Origin: Flammula alnicola
Lineage: Eukaryota; Basidiomycota; Agaricomycetes; Agaricales; Strophariaceae
Reading direction: 5' to 3'
DNA: 64,000 bases
Assembly: GCA_015499995.1 (NCBI GenBank)
Contig: JADNRV010000003.1
Location: 744,001 to 808,000 of the forward strand
The position numbers were made by a program, and so were the translations under genes. The notes under the pieces are model-generated. The model saw nothing but the letters and a program-made list of their open reading frames with translations, searched no databases and was not told the origin of the DNA. Positions 34,601 through 46,494 of this stretch are shown in pieces (within the stretch, counting starts at the first letter, position 1; the number at the start of each line of letters is the position of its first letter).

Positions 34601-34792
34601 AAATCAGTAAGTAAGGTATTGTGGACACCATTCACGGCTCAGGTGCAGGAGCAGGCACTGCTTGTCAAGCCAAGTCTACAAGGGACAAAGAAACCAGCTG
34701 GGGCATTGGACACTGCCTAACGAGAAGCCCAAGAAAGCAACAAGATAGTAACAGCCGCGCGCTTGTGCGCGGCGAGTGAACAGACACATATA

Positions 34793-34833
34793 GGGGGAAC
34801 AACAGAGGGGACACAACAGAGGGGAACAACAGG
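34793..34833 (+). repeat. Short imperfect tandem repeat, 13-14 base unit
   Basis: About three copies of GGGGAACAACAGA / GGGGACACAACAGA lie side by side. A longer purine-rich stretch follows to about 34950. Confidence 0.7.
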
Positions 34834-35892
34834 AGAGACAGTTACATGGTGGGGCGGGGTAGGACATGAATGAATACTGTGAATGGTTTGATAGCAGGCA
34901 GGGGAATGGACAAGCGGGAGACGAGGGGAGATGGGTGAGGTGAGAGAGAGACGATTCTGTGTTTGGTCGCGGTTGAAGTCGGAAATGACCAAACAGGGAG
35001 CGGAGTTTAAATGACTTCGAACGTTCGACAAATGGTGGTGTAACGCTTACAGAGTTTTGCACAGCCGTTTGCACGACAACATCGCCAAAACCATGTTTGC
35101 ATTTGTATGTTCCGTTATGGACCCTGTCAGATTGTCACGCATCAGGACCAGATCTGAGTGAGTTGGGAAGTTACATGGTCATTTGCCCGTTACATCCCAA
35201 TTTGTCAAGGTCACAACACAACATATACAAACACGATTTCGCAACTTGGTCGTGCAAACGGCAGTGCAAGTCACTGTATAACCAATTACAAGCGACCATA
35301 ATGGAACGGCAAGCCTTAGCGTAGAAATATAAGATAAAAATAAATCTTCTCGTCTCTTGGCCACTGGTCACAGTGCTTCCGGCCACCCTATATGGGCTTT
35401 GGTGCCTGATAAGGGAATATTTGCACATGGCAATCGGAACAAGTATTATTTCGTCCGAAAGGTCAAACCAGGATTTCCCGGTTTTGCTGATGCTTGTAAG
35501 TAACCAAAGTTGTAACTTGTCCTTAACTTTTTCAGCAAGAGTCACTATGCACTTTCATGCAGCCCAAAAAAATCAAGAGCAAAATACAGTCCATGGTTAG
35601 TTTCTGATGGATTTTCTTAAATATTAACTGACATACTAAGTCCATTTCAAGTTCAGCCATTGCACATTGGCGATGGTCTCAGCTAGCCTGAGCTGCCAGT
35701 GGGTTCGAAATTGACGATATAGTTATGATGTTCAACTGCAATACTTCTTTCAGAAGTTTTTCAGGGGCAACTCAAGCCATAATCCTTTTTTCTAGGTTCA
35801 GTGTATACCACCATGATCATCAAAGTGTATAGTCACGAACATGGTTTCCCCCCATCCGCCTATTGAAGCTTGAAGCCAAGCTAAGCGCGCCT
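34834..35892. other. Gene-poor stretch, about 1.05 kb
   Basis: A Pro/Cys-rich frame on the minus strand (34676-35074) comes from the purine-rich tract and is not a gene. The rest is AT-rich with no motif. CTATATGGGCTT at 35389 recalls TATATGGGCTT near 34187, so an old repeat is possible. Confidence 0.4.
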
Positions 35893-37680
35893 CTGCGATC
35901 CTCTCGAATTCGTTACGCTCCGTCCACCCAACGAAGCCCAATCTGAGTGCGCTGCTAGAGAGAAGTGCTAACAGGATTTCATTCAGAGAAGTCGTCGCAC
36001 CGATGCGGAACTCAAGGGCGCAAAGGCTGCAATGAAACGCCATCAAATGGCTATCAAAATCCTCCCACTTGGTCCTAGTTCAAGTGATGACTCGGACATT
36101 CCCCTTTATCTTCTCTAGCATTCACAATGATGATTGAAGCAATTTCCATCAGGCAAATCCACGACGATAACAGTAAGCTCCACCTCAGAGGCCCTTTATC
36201 AATGCTCATCAGCATCTCTAGATTTTCAGATGGCCTACGCACAAAAATCTTGGCCGGAAGATCGTCCTTCATGGAAGGCAATCATTTCTTCTTAACCTCG
36301 TCTCTCCGTGAACGGCATAATCGACATTCTAAACGAGGTGCGAAACCGTGATTCAATTGATGGCGCCCAGATTCCCAACTAGATCTGAGCCCTAGCAGCA
36401 CCGGCGGAATTTTTTCCGCAGAACAGCACCGAAGTATCGTATTTCGCCTTACACCATGGCGACAATTTAAAAAAGGACCTCAAAGTTTTCCTCGGCGCTC
36501 GTACAAATGAGATCGAGGTAACAGGCAAATATCTAATGGACGATATCCAAACTAGAGCCCAGTTGGAGTTCAGCAAAGCCATCCTCCAGCAGTTGCGCGT
36601 GCGCTCGTCGTCGGGCTGGAAAAATATCCTCGACCAGGTCAGAAATCCCCAACCGGGGAAGGAATCGCAATTGCACCGAGTGGCTTGGCACATTGTTGCG
36701 TGATGCAAGGTCGATATTAAATGGCTGTGGAACGACTCCGTATCACAGAAAACCCTTCACGACCGGCAGCTGAGACTCGAAGATTCACCAGGATTGTCAG
36801 TCCATCATGCGTACCTATTATCTTCATGGGATCCGCCGATGGCAACCACAGCTTCCTCGAGGATATAGATCGTATCGCCGCCTCGAGCCGAGATATTTTG
36901 CATGCGCGACTGCGAACGACAGGATTACAACTTACAAGAATATTAATTCAGAATGACCAGAGGTTCGTATATTTTGCATAGGAACTGAAAATGTAGGTGC
37001 TAGCGAATGCGACCCCTCTGGATTGGATTATATACGACGTTGCTTACGGTATGTAGCCTCTTTTCACCATGCATCAAAGTCATCATGTTTACAACTTACG
37101 ACAAACCATCAGGGATCCGGACTACCGTGTGTATCTTTTCTTTCAATGTACTTTTTATGTCTGGGAAGCTCATGTGGTCATCATGCTTGGCAGAGAGCGG
37201 CTTGGATAAGTACCTTACTTCGGAGATATTACAGCGTTGATCTTCGTCGCACCTTTATCTGGCTTCAACGAATGCCTGGCGGAAGATAACCGCGGCAACC
37301 GCCTAGAAGATACCTTAGTATTACGGAGAACAATATGCTCTAGCAAACTTCTTACAAATGTCCAACTTGTCAGTATTCCGACCCCTGCTCCATCTTTCGT
37401 CTGATCATGAGATCAGATTCTGTTTATGAATAAGACAGATCTCCTACGAAAAAAGTTGGACCAAGGCATACGTGTCAGGAAATACCTCCCTGACTTTGAC
37501 AAGCCCAACGACTATGAGAATGTAACAACACGTAAGTCTGGTTGATAACTGATCCTTGGCCAATACTTACACTCCATTCAAACAGGGTTCCGCCATGTAT
37601 TTAAGAGAATTTACATGGAGGTTACACTGCCTGAGTTTCCGAAAACCTCCGGAACAGTATATATCTGCGGCCTCATGTAA
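35893..37680 (+). pseudogene. Decayed G-protein alpha subunit
   Basis: The order of G-alpha blocks is kept but the gene is broken. DPLEFVTLRPPNEAQSE heads the N-terminus without an ATG, and an in-frame TAA interrupts it at about 35969. RRTDAELKGAKAAMKRHQ and AIKILPLG follow, then SGKSTT of the P-loop in another frame. MAYAQKSWPEDRPSWKAII, NGIIDILNEVRNRD, ALHHGDNLKKDLKVFLGART, VDIKWLWNDSVSQK, LEDIDRIAASSRDILHARLR, TALIFVAPLSGFNECLAEDN and NKTDLLRKKLDQGIR come next. The last block ends VYICGLM at 37680 without the normal G-alpha C-terminus. The lesions are a missing start, a stop, frame changes and a damaged DxxG region (YDVAYG), so pseudogene is the best call. It is related to the intact copy at 48144. 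Confidence 0.75.
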
Positions 37681-38141
37681 GACGCCCTCCATGGTGAAGC
37701 GAAGCGATGTTCGCCCATCCCTTTCATCATATCTTCATAGCTACTTATTTCTCTCCGACATCTGAGTTGCGACCCCACATTCTCCCAAAATTCTCTGCCG
37801 GAGCAAGAGTCATTCTTTGACTGGTTCAATTCGAAATTTCAGCCGTAACGCACTAGATGTATTCATGATGAACTGGAGCTAGTTCCTCCTGAAAAATTTC
37901 TCGACGCTTTGGCTGACATTGTTGTATTTATTTGTGAAGATGTGACATTAGAACGATTCTACGGTCGATGGTAAAGAGGATGCTTTCGACTCATTTGTAC
38001 CCTTCATTAAATTATTAGAACAAAAGACCCTATGTCGTCCAACAAATTGATAATAAATGAGGGCAGTGGTAGGCTCATCACCAAAATATGCGAATATTCC
38101 TAGAAAACATGTTCAAGTCCTTAAACACATGGATATCATGT
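37681..38141. other. Spacer with a short coding-like fragment
   Basis: Near 37873-37975 the + strand reads ELVPPEKFLDALADIVVFIC then EDVTLERFYGRW. In a neighbouring frame, DGKEDAFDSFVPFIKLLEQK follows. It looks like protein but I cannot name it, and it is not complete. Confidence 0.3.
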
Positions 38142-40115
38142 CTACAACTCGAGATTGTCCCGCCTTGGCCGTGGTATATCTTTACGTTTCTTATACAAGT
38201 CGAATTTGGGAGGGGTACCCGCTGCTTGTAGCTCCTCAGCCACCTGCTCGGCCCCCGCCATCACGCGGAGCAAGTTTGCGCCTGTGAGTCCAGCAAGCTC
38301 GTACTTGTTCCATCCACGACGATAAAGTTCAGCGATCTTCCAGCGCACTTGCTGAGTGGGATGAACGAATGTCAAGATTCAGTTGACTCACCAAAGCAGG
38401 ATATTTAGATACATCTTCAAGTCCGACAGGCACATCACCAATACCATCAAAATCACTGCCTAGACCGACGCTGAAAGTTTCAACAGATGAGATTTCTTTG
38501 AAAGTTAAGGATGAAAAGATCACCCACTGTAATTTACCGGCGACGTTTGCAATATGGTCAACATGGTCAGCGACAGCCTCAACAGTAGCATTTCCGGGTA
38601 CGGCGACGAAAAATGGTGCAAAGTTAACCTATATAATACTGGTCAGGTCGATTCTGCATAACGGCAAGTACACAGTTTAACGAACCATCACAACCGCATC
38701 CTTCTTTCCCTCTTCGAGGCCAATAAGCTCTAGAACATCATCGGGAACATTGCGTGGAACGTCATGAACAGCTCTGGCTGAAGAATGGGACCAAATGACA
38801 GGTGCCTTGGAAAGCAAAAGCCCTTGCTTCGCTGTCGCATCTGAAGTGTGCGACAGATCGACGAGGACACCTAAACGGTTCATCTCTTCGATCAATGCTT
38901 TACCCAGGGAACTATGGAAGTGAACTTGGTCAGCGCGGGCGCCTTCTAATTAAGCGGAAAGTGGGAAGGCAAGGAACGCACCTTAGGCCGCCATGAAGCG
39001 GTATCATCCCAGGTGCGAGCCCACACGAGTCGGCAAACGCGTTATGGCAGGTATGGGTTAGCGTAACATAACGAACACCCAGGGCGTGGTATTGGCGAAG
39101 TACCGCGATGGAATTACCCAGCTGATGGCCGCTGACAAAAATTGGCTTGTGAGTACATACACGCTGACATGGAACTGAAAATTGGTAACGTACCCTTCTA
39201 CTCCGAGGAGACTAGCGATCTTGCCTTGAACTACAGCATTCTTTATATCTTCCGACGTCAGAGCCAGGACAAAAGTCTGAAAGTAGTCCGGATAATTGTT
39301 AAGCCCAATTCATAAATCAAAGGAAATCAGCAAGTACGTCGGGATATTTAGAGATCAGCAGTTTGGAAACATCTATCTGTTCAAGAGTGTCACTGCGAAA
39401 GAGGTTTAACCACATATGACAGCATCGAGAAGAAATGTCTGTACCGAACACGCCATGTAGCACCGAGGAAGTCCTTTCCCTCCGCACTGGGATTCGGGCA
39501 GGAAACATATGTAGACCTATATGATGCGTGCATTCATTTGACGCTATAGCGAGCACCAGAGAAATAAGGACTAACCAGAAAAACCCTCCAACTTTGCCCT
39601 TTCTCAGCCTGGGGATATCAACGTGTCCAGGCATCTCCGACTCCAAATCAACGGCAGACACATTATTCGCGAACCTACCACGAACGAGAATAGGAAGATC
39701 TGCATAAGTAGAGTGTCAGACACAGAGGTTGTTGACTGCACAAATGAGGCATATCTAACCAATATGACCATCCTACACGATAGTTGAAAGAAGGAAATGA
39801 TAAGCGAAAAACACCCTTCTTGAGATTATTTAAAGCGAGGCTTACAATAACAGGAGCATTGTCGAGGATGGCCAACGCAGCAAGGGTCGGGTCTTTCGGG
39901 AGGGTGCCCAGCCAAGGAGAGAAAGCGTCTCCGAATACCCTCCCAAATCCTACGAGAAGCACAACCGCGACGAGGAAGAGCAAAGTCAACAATCCCCAAA
40001 CGATGCTCCGGACCTTGGGATTGGATGCGCCCTGCGTATGCGCTCCTCCATTCTGGCCGCGCCCGTTATCACCAAGCAGCGGTGAACTCTCCGAGCGATT
40101 TCCGTTGTTAGACAT
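38142..40115 (-). CDS. Membrane dipeptidase, peptidase family M19, membrane-anchored
   Basis: It is a zinc dipeptidase at the cell surface or vacuole. The start [16 protein letters not shown] leads to a single membrane helix ([20 protein letters not shown]). DGHIDLPILVR supplies the HxD zinc pair, [10 protein letters not shown] the bridging Glu, [10 protein letters not shown] and VIWSHSSAR the two His ligands, and [13 protein letters not shown] the C-terminal motif. Also seen are [20 protein letters not shown] and [12 protein letters not shown]. The end is [20 protein letters not shown]. Several introns of 50 to 60 bases are clean. The frame stays open upstream to an ATG at 40355, which would add a Ser-rich stretch. 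I prefer 40115 because SPLL-type N-termini are usual here. Confidence 0.88.
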
Positions 40116-40740
40116 GGTGGATGATGAGGGAAGAATTCGTTGGAGCGCAGACAGAATTAATACTTTCGCTGCGGAGCTGCAGACTGCCGCCTTGCTAACA
40201 CCACCTGTATGGTGTTTGGTTTTTCTCTGCTTGCCCTTGTCCGGTCCAGATGCGCGTTGCCACCAGTGTGTGGGGGCTACGTCGCCGTTATCGCTGTCAG
40301 ACGAACTGGAGGAAGAAGAGCTGGAAGAGCGGCTGGTGCTTCTCGAGCGTGCCATAATAAGCTCGCTAACGCCTATGCGAGAATTCCAACATGGTTTGAA
40401 GCCCGGGGATTGGACGAACACGCCCGTCCTCCATGCGTCTCTGTGATGTCGTGCGAGTTTGCAATGAGTTTCTCATATCGCGTAAATGACGCGTGGCTGT
40501 AATCAAATGACTTACATCACAAAGCAGACATGACTCGGTAGGCAGACATATCATGTTCCAGAAGGGATAAAGGTTTGTATATGAGCTAGAGTACATCGTC
40601 CACGTTCACCCACAACGTGGAACAGGGTAATAGATAGATAAATGCAGAAGAGAGCGGGATATGTGAGATGCAAAAAAACTAAGTATCTACGAAACGGCGA
40701 GTTCTACTTTTTGAGGGATGAAGCACAACTCCTCAGCGAC
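40116..40740. other. Dipeptidase 5' region and fumarate reductase 3' flank
   Basis: The minus strand from 40115 to 40355 is open in frame with the dipeptidase and encodes a Ser/Arg-rich segment (MARSRSTSRSS). It could be an extended N-terminus or a 5' UTR. The rest has no coding signal. Confidence 0.45.
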
Positions 40741-42852
40741 TCATGCCTTCACCTTGCCGATCACCGAGTCAGGCGCGTATCGAGGAATGACCTTAGGGTC
40801 GTGCAACATGTTGAACTCCTCAGTAGCGTCACGGCCGGCGTACAGGAGGATGGCCTTCTCTCCTCCGGGGTGGTCAGGCAGGAACTAATAGAGACGACAG
40901 ATCAGAGGGATTCAAAAAAGAATTCAGCGCGAGATACTCACAGAAGTGACATCAAGGACTTGGCCATCAATGACAACCCAGACATCATCCTTCTTGTTGT
41001 GCTTGCCGACCTCAGCGAGGGTGTATTCGCCTGAAGCAGCCTTTCCAACGGGGGCAGCTGCTGGTGCGGAAGGTGCGGTGGCGGCAGGTGATGAAGGTCC
41101 TGAGCTGAGTTGACCGACAAGAGCACCCAAGCGTCCACCAGCCTTTTGGACAGCAGCAGATGTTGTTTGGAGGAGGTAGGCAGCGGCAGAGTCACCGGAC
41201 ACGCGTCCGAAGACAACACAGCCAAGCAGTGAAGAACCACCGAGACGGTTGGCACCATGCACACCACCAGCAACCTCACCAGAGGCGAAGAGACCTGGGA
41301 TGGGTTTGCCGCTCTTGTCGACGACACGGGATTCAGGGTCGATCTCGAGACCACCCATTGTGTAGTGGAGAACGGGGGTCATGACAGCGACGTTGAAGAC
41401 GTCGTCGAACTTCCATTCACCTTGGAAGAACTGCATAGACATTAGTCAAAATTTCCAGGAAAATATTAGGAAACGAAACACACCTTCTTGCCGAAAGGAT
41501 CCTTCTTGGTGCGGACAACCTGGTTGTAGTCCTCGAAGGTCTTCTTCAACACCGCTGGGGGAAGGCCGAACTCCTTAGCAAGAGCCTCACCACCCTCGAT
41601 GTGCTTCATCAAGCCACGGCCAACGTAATGCTTGCAATGCCACTCGAGGTCTTTGGAAGCATTTCCATTGAGGACGAGACGGATGGGATACTGGAATGAG
41701 TAATCAGCGTTTGAGGAAGACACCTTGAATGTCTAAAATAAAACATACCTTCTTGTTTTCCCACATCTTTCCGGTGACGTAATCACGATGTTGCAGTTCA
41801 TCGACGAAGCGTTTGCCAGTGTTATCGAGAAGGAGACCACCGACACCACGGAGGGCCTCAGCGGCCAAGAACTTGACTTTGGCCTCTGGGTCCTTGGGGT
41901 CGACCAGACCGGTAGGGTGAACCTGAACCTTCTCGAGATCGATGGCGCTAGCACCAATGGCGATGGCAAGCTTTTGTCCATCACCAGTGCAGTGCTCACC
42001 GTTAGTGGTGGGAAGATCCCATAATTCAGGGCGGTACTTCTTGAGAAGCGAGTCCTGGGTGAAGTCGGCGGCATAACCACCGGTGGCGAGGATGACGGGG
42101 CCGTAAGCGATCTCAGTCTTGCCAGCGTGGACGTACTCCGCACCAACAACGGCGCCAGACTCGTCTTTAACGAGCTTGGTAACGCGGGCCTTCTTGAGGA
42201 TCTTGACGCGGTTAGGGTCGCTGACGGCGAGATCCTCGAGACGCTCCATCTGCGCGTAAGTGATGACCTAGAATCATTATCGAAGAGATGAGAAACAAGA
42301 CGGAAATAGAGCGGAAATGCGGGGTAAAGCGCACCATTCCAGGGAATTGGGCATCACCACGGTGGGTACGAGGAAAGGTGTGGCCACCGAGACGGGAGAC
42401 CTTGGAAAGGTCTAGACCGAACTTGTGCTGGAGCCAGTTGACGGCGTCGCCTGAGCGTCCAGTGAGGACCTCAATGAGATCATCACGAGCAAGCTCGCGA
42501 GCCTGATATCACTTATTGTAAGTACAAGGACACACGTAGACATTGATGAGGGGAAGCATACGGATTTCTTGGTGTCCTCGAAGAAGATCTTTGCGGTGTC
42601 AGGAATGCCGAGATCCCTCTGAGCGTCTGTGCCGGCACCATTGATACCGGAGGTGGCCTTGGTAGAGTTACCACCCATGAAACTAGAGAAAGGGACAACG
42701 AGGATGAGTTTGCTGGACCCAGGCGAAAACCATGTCCCAGTGACAACTTACCCTTGCTTGTCGAGAAGCAGGACATTGGCACCACGCTCAAGGAGAGTGT
42801 GGGCAGCGGAGAGACCTGCAAGACCTCCTCCAACGACGATGACCTGTGCCAT
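40741..42852 (-). CDS. Soluble fumarate reductase (Osm1-like) fused to cytochrome b5 domain
   Basis: It is a flavoprotein that reduces fumarate to succinate and helps reoxidise FADH2/NADH under low oxygen. The start MAQVIVVGGGLAGLSAAHTL is the FAD-binding loop; GGNSTKATSGINGAGT and HTFPRTHRGDAQFPG follow. The substrate region has GPVILATGGYAADF, EHCTGDGQKLAIAIG, VQVHPTGLVDPKDP, FLAAEALRGVGGLLLD and GLFASGEVAGGVHGANRLGG. An Ala/Pro-rich linker leads to a C-terminal cytochrome b5 domain: YTLAEVGKHNKKDDVWVVID then FLPDHPGGEKAI with the haem His, ending PDSVIGKVKA. Six or so short introns keep the frame. There is no obvious mitochondrial presequence, so it is probably cytosolic. Confidence 0.93.
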
Positions 42853-44101
42853 TATTACTTTGAGATTGTGGGTGTGGAGGTAGTGGGTAGGATATCGGAG
42901 GTAAAGGCCTGATTCAGCGGGAGAATTGACTCTTATAGGTGTCGGTATAGAGTCCCGAGTGCAAGCGACATGTGATATCGACCCCACTCCTCCGGCCTCT
43001 CCGCCGTGCTCCGGCCGAACCTACAACTATTTGTATCCGGCTTGCACAATACCCGAATACACTAGCCTATTCTTTTCTGCAGTTCAGCTTCTTATATCGT
43101 CGACGGTCGTTGGGGTTGACCACCGTTTCCCCCAGCTTTCTACCTTTCGGGAGCCTCCAGTTCTACTTCACACCGTACGGGAGTCCGAAATAGAAATGGA
43201 GGAAGAGTGGGCATTCCCAACGCTTGCACGGAACGCATATGCGGTGTTAATCTCTGCAAACCCGACTCGCAATTACATGACCACTGTCGAAATGCTTATA
43301 ACTTTCAACATAGTCAGACCCAATGCCCTTGATGGTAATAAGACGAATGGCCATTGTTTCCGCTATAAATTCAAATCTTTCTGCTTAAAGTTTGTGCAGT
43401 CCATGTGGGAAACACTTCGCAGGCGTTTCCGGGACTCTGGCCTGAATTCGAAGGTAGGCATCAAATAAGGTTTCCCATATCATCGTATAGTCGATTATCT
43501 CCGCGTTCCGTTGTCCTGCTATGCGCATAGTACTAGCTATAGTTAGACGTACAGTTACATGGTAAACGACAACTAGAAAGACTTACCTATCTAGTACCGG
43601 TACCGACTCTGGGATGCGCCACAATGAACGCAATGTGATTGCATATATAATACCCTGCGGCCAATAGGAGTCGCCGGATTTATCGACCTCGTCAGTCAGT
43701 CTAGAACTTTGACGGCCATCGCGCATCGTTCCCGGCATTCCAAACTTGTCTCATGCGGGGGCATGTCTTGAGCTGGCTTGAGCAGGTGAAAACGATTTCG
43801 ACAGATTTCAGATTTTCAACCGGTCAACGGGGATCTTTTCACTGTGTAGTTACGAAATAACTGTACAGTTAGTATCCACAACTCATTGACACAAACATTT
43901 TATCGGCCTTCGCTACAAAGGAACCACGACACATCACATAAATTTTAGTCACCTAGGCCTGATATCGGCGGACCGCAATGGATACTATTTCGAGTCAGTG
44001 TCCTATAAGTCCTTCACTCATCCTCTAAATGCTTACATAGATCTATGCCTGTCTACAACACACAGTGAATTGTAATAATGTTGATAAATAACCCACTTTG
44101 C
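42853..44101. other. Intergenic, 1.25 kb
   Basis: It contains the fumarate reductase promoter and the 3' flank of the kinase gene. A frame of 180 codons on the + strand (42926-43468) has no motif and no codon pattern I trust. No repeat or RNA gene is seen. Confidence 0.45.
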
Positions 44102-45407
44102 CTAGATCCTCTTCTCTGCAACCTCCTTAATCACCTCGCAACACCGTTCAACAGCGTCGCTCATGGATATATCCAAGCTCTCGATTAATATCAGCCCTCC
44201 CACCTTGTTCGTCGGTTTGCCGTGTTCTACATCGCCGTTCTCGAAAATGTCCTTGTTAGCTTCGACATAAGCCGGATAGACAATGTCCTCCCAGTAGCCT
44301 GGTGGGTCACGCCATAGAGATCCCTCTGGGTCGGATTGAACTCCACGCGACGGCACCGGAACAGACGAGCACGAGGTTGTTATTTTTATTCATTTCGCGA
44401 CCATGACGGGGATTGAATAAACAGCCAACGGCGCATCAAGGAGAATATGGATCAGAGGGGAAGGGGAAGAAAACAGTCAGGGTTGCTAAATTGACCAGAA
44501 TAACACGGGCACAGGAAAAGGGGAAACGAATGGGGCGTGATTCGTAATGGCATGGAAATTTCTTACCAGCAGTGTGATACCCGTGTCTCTCGTGCCGTCG
44601 TTTCTTGAGAACATCATGAGGGACACGCAGCATTATGCGCACGTCCAGTTGCTCTATTACTTCCTGTGATTAGAACAGAAAGGGTGGTTCAGAACAAAGA
44701 ATCAAAACTGAAGGGCAGACAAACACGAGCTCCTCAATTGGTTGGTACCCGTACAGGCAAGATGTTGACAAAGCAGTTACAAGCAGACGTACCGGATGCC
44801 AGTAGAGCAAGAATCCATCCACCAACCCCCAGACAACACGTTCATCGCCGCTCACGGTGCGTTCATTCTTCAGCTTCTCGAATTCCGCTCTCCACTTGTC
44901 ACGCACAACGTCCTCGACCTTGACCTCCTTCTGCTCGTTGAGATGGTCGTGGCTTCGATGCTCAGGCGGGATCTCGCCCGTCTCCTTGACATGCCGAAGG
45001 AAAGCTATGAGACGACTCCAGGTGATCGCTCCTGCTGGCGCGTCCCAATCCTGAACATTATGCACCGGGTGGTATGGAACGAGTTCTTGAGGCTGGAGGT
45101 AGTCAGACGAGCGCCTGGATGAGATGGGATGTCATGAACCGAAGAGTGCTCTACGCACAGGGGCAAAGTCCTAGATGAAATATCAGATGGCATGCGAGAG
45201 GGAAATGACGCAGGAATAGCCTACGTCTTGGTGGATGATGACGCTGTCTGGCAAGATGTTCCTTAGGTGCTTAGCAAGAGTGGTCTTGCCTGAGCAAGTT
45301 GCACCCCTTGCGACGATGAGATTGAGATTGGGCGCTTGTTGAGATGGATAGGGAACATACCCGACTCCAACCAAGATAACCTTTGTCTTCTTTCCTGCCT
45401 CTGTCAT
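44102..45407 (-). CDS. NRK1: Nicotinamide riboside kinase
   Basis: It phosphorylates nicotinamide riboside to NMN in the NAD salvage pathway. The start MTEAGKKTKVILVGVG joins over an intron to GATCSGKTTLAKHLRNILPD, the Walker A loop. SVIIHQD/DFAP/PQELVPYHP follows across two more introns, then VQDWDAPAGAITWSRLIAFL, RHVKETGEIPPEH, VVWGLVDGFLLYW, LDVRIMLRVPHDVLKKRRHE, a region with DPEGSLWRDPPGYWEDIVYP and AYVEANKDIFENGD. The DWDxP block and the RxxRxxRxxY-like lid (KKRRHERHGYHT) are characteristic. An acidic insertion (HDHLNEQKEVKVEDVV) is larger than in the yeast enzyme. The frame is intact. Confidence 0.92.
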
Positions 45408-45626
45408 CGTGAATCACTGTAATTTGTCGTACTTACCTGTGGATAAGTAGAGTGCAATCGGAAACGATGGAGATAAGAATAACTGATAGGATGATGGTCA
45501 ATCACGTGCGTGCAATTGGATTCCCAAATTGAAAATACCGTACGTCATGTCTATGTATCGTGCGTCATTAGCGAGGTCGTATGTAAGGAGAGATCGATTC
45601 CTTCTTCCTTTCTTCACTTATCACCC
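45408..45626. promoter_or_regulatory. Divergent spacer NRK1/mitochondrial protein
   Basis: A gap of 219 bases lies between two divergent start codons, with a C/T-rich stretch just before the right-hand ATG. It is a likely bidirectional promoter by position only. Confidence 0.45.
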
Positions 45627-46494
45627 ATGTATCGTTCACAAGCAGTTCGCATCGCCCGCGCAAACGCAAGACTTCCGGTTGCTCCGTTCGCTGTAAGCTC
45701 ATGTCATGCTCGGCAATATGTCTTTATATAACCTTGTCTGCAGGCTGCACGAGCATATGCCACGACCACACCACCTCCGCCTTTTGCAGGAGAGCCAGCA
45801 CCCAAACCAAAGGCTAAGGAAGGGGACAATAATTTATTGTACCTTGCCCTCGGTCTGGCCGCCGCTGGAGGTGCATACTTCTACTTCAGAAACCCCGACG
45901 ATGTCCAAGACATGAAAGACAGAGCAAAAAGAGAGGCCGACGAGCTGAAACATAAGGGAAAAGAGACAGTCGACGCAGCCAAAGCGCGTGCTGATAGTAC
46001 CTACCGTTCCGGCCAAGTAAAGTACGATGAAGTCAAGGTAGGAGGGTCTTATTTTCGTCGCAATCGAGTTGATGCAGGTGCTCATATCATGCTTCATGTC
46101 ACAGGCAGAGGGTAAAGAGAAGCTGGAGTCCGCCGACAAGGATTTGCGTGAAGCACGCGGTGTGAGCATTGTTGAAGACCTCGAGGCCAGATATGATGCT
46201 GCCAAGGGTGCAAGCAAGGATAGCTTGGTACGAGCACGCGACTCGACAGAGAATCTCTACATCGAAATTCGCGACACTGCTGAGCGCAAGGCCGCTGAAG
46301 CGCGTGAGGAGGCGGAAAAAAAGGCCAAGGAGGCCAAGGCTGGTTGGTTCAGTTGGTTGGGATGGGGAAGATCCAAGGCCGAGAGTGAAGTAAAAAAGGC
46401 GGAGGCTGAGGCTGATCGCGTGAAGAGGGAAGCAGCGCAGAAGGTCGCTGATGCAACGGAAAGTGTACGGGCACGAGCTGAAAAGCATACATGA
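45627..46494 (+). CDS. Mitochondrial membrane protein with long charged LEA-like helix
   Basis: Three exons (45627-45692, 45744-46037, 46105-46494) give 249 residues in one frame. The N-terminus MYRSQAVRIARANARLPVAP / AARAYATTTPPPPF looks like a cleavable mitochondrial presequence. One membrane helix, LLYLALGLAAAGGAYFYF, sits near residue 50. The rest is an Ala/Lys/Glu-rich amphipathic helix with units such as DRAKREADELKHKGKETVDA and EREEAEKKAKEAKA-like runs, broken by WFSWLGWGRSK, and ends RARAEKHT. Such 11-residue-type repeats occur in LEA and apolipoprotein-like proteins that lie on membranes. I do not know an experimentally studied homologue. A role in shaping or protecting the inner membrane is a guess. 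Confidence 0.78.

Noticed and set aside
34676..35074. Minus-strand frame of 132 codons rich in Pro and Cys
   Set aside because: It is the translation of a purine-rich tandem-repeat tract. The composition explains the open frame.
42926..43468. Open frame of 180 codons on the + strand
   Set aside because: It lies in the promoter region of the fumarate reductase, has no known motif, no introns and no signal of conservation. Chance open frames of this size are expected here.
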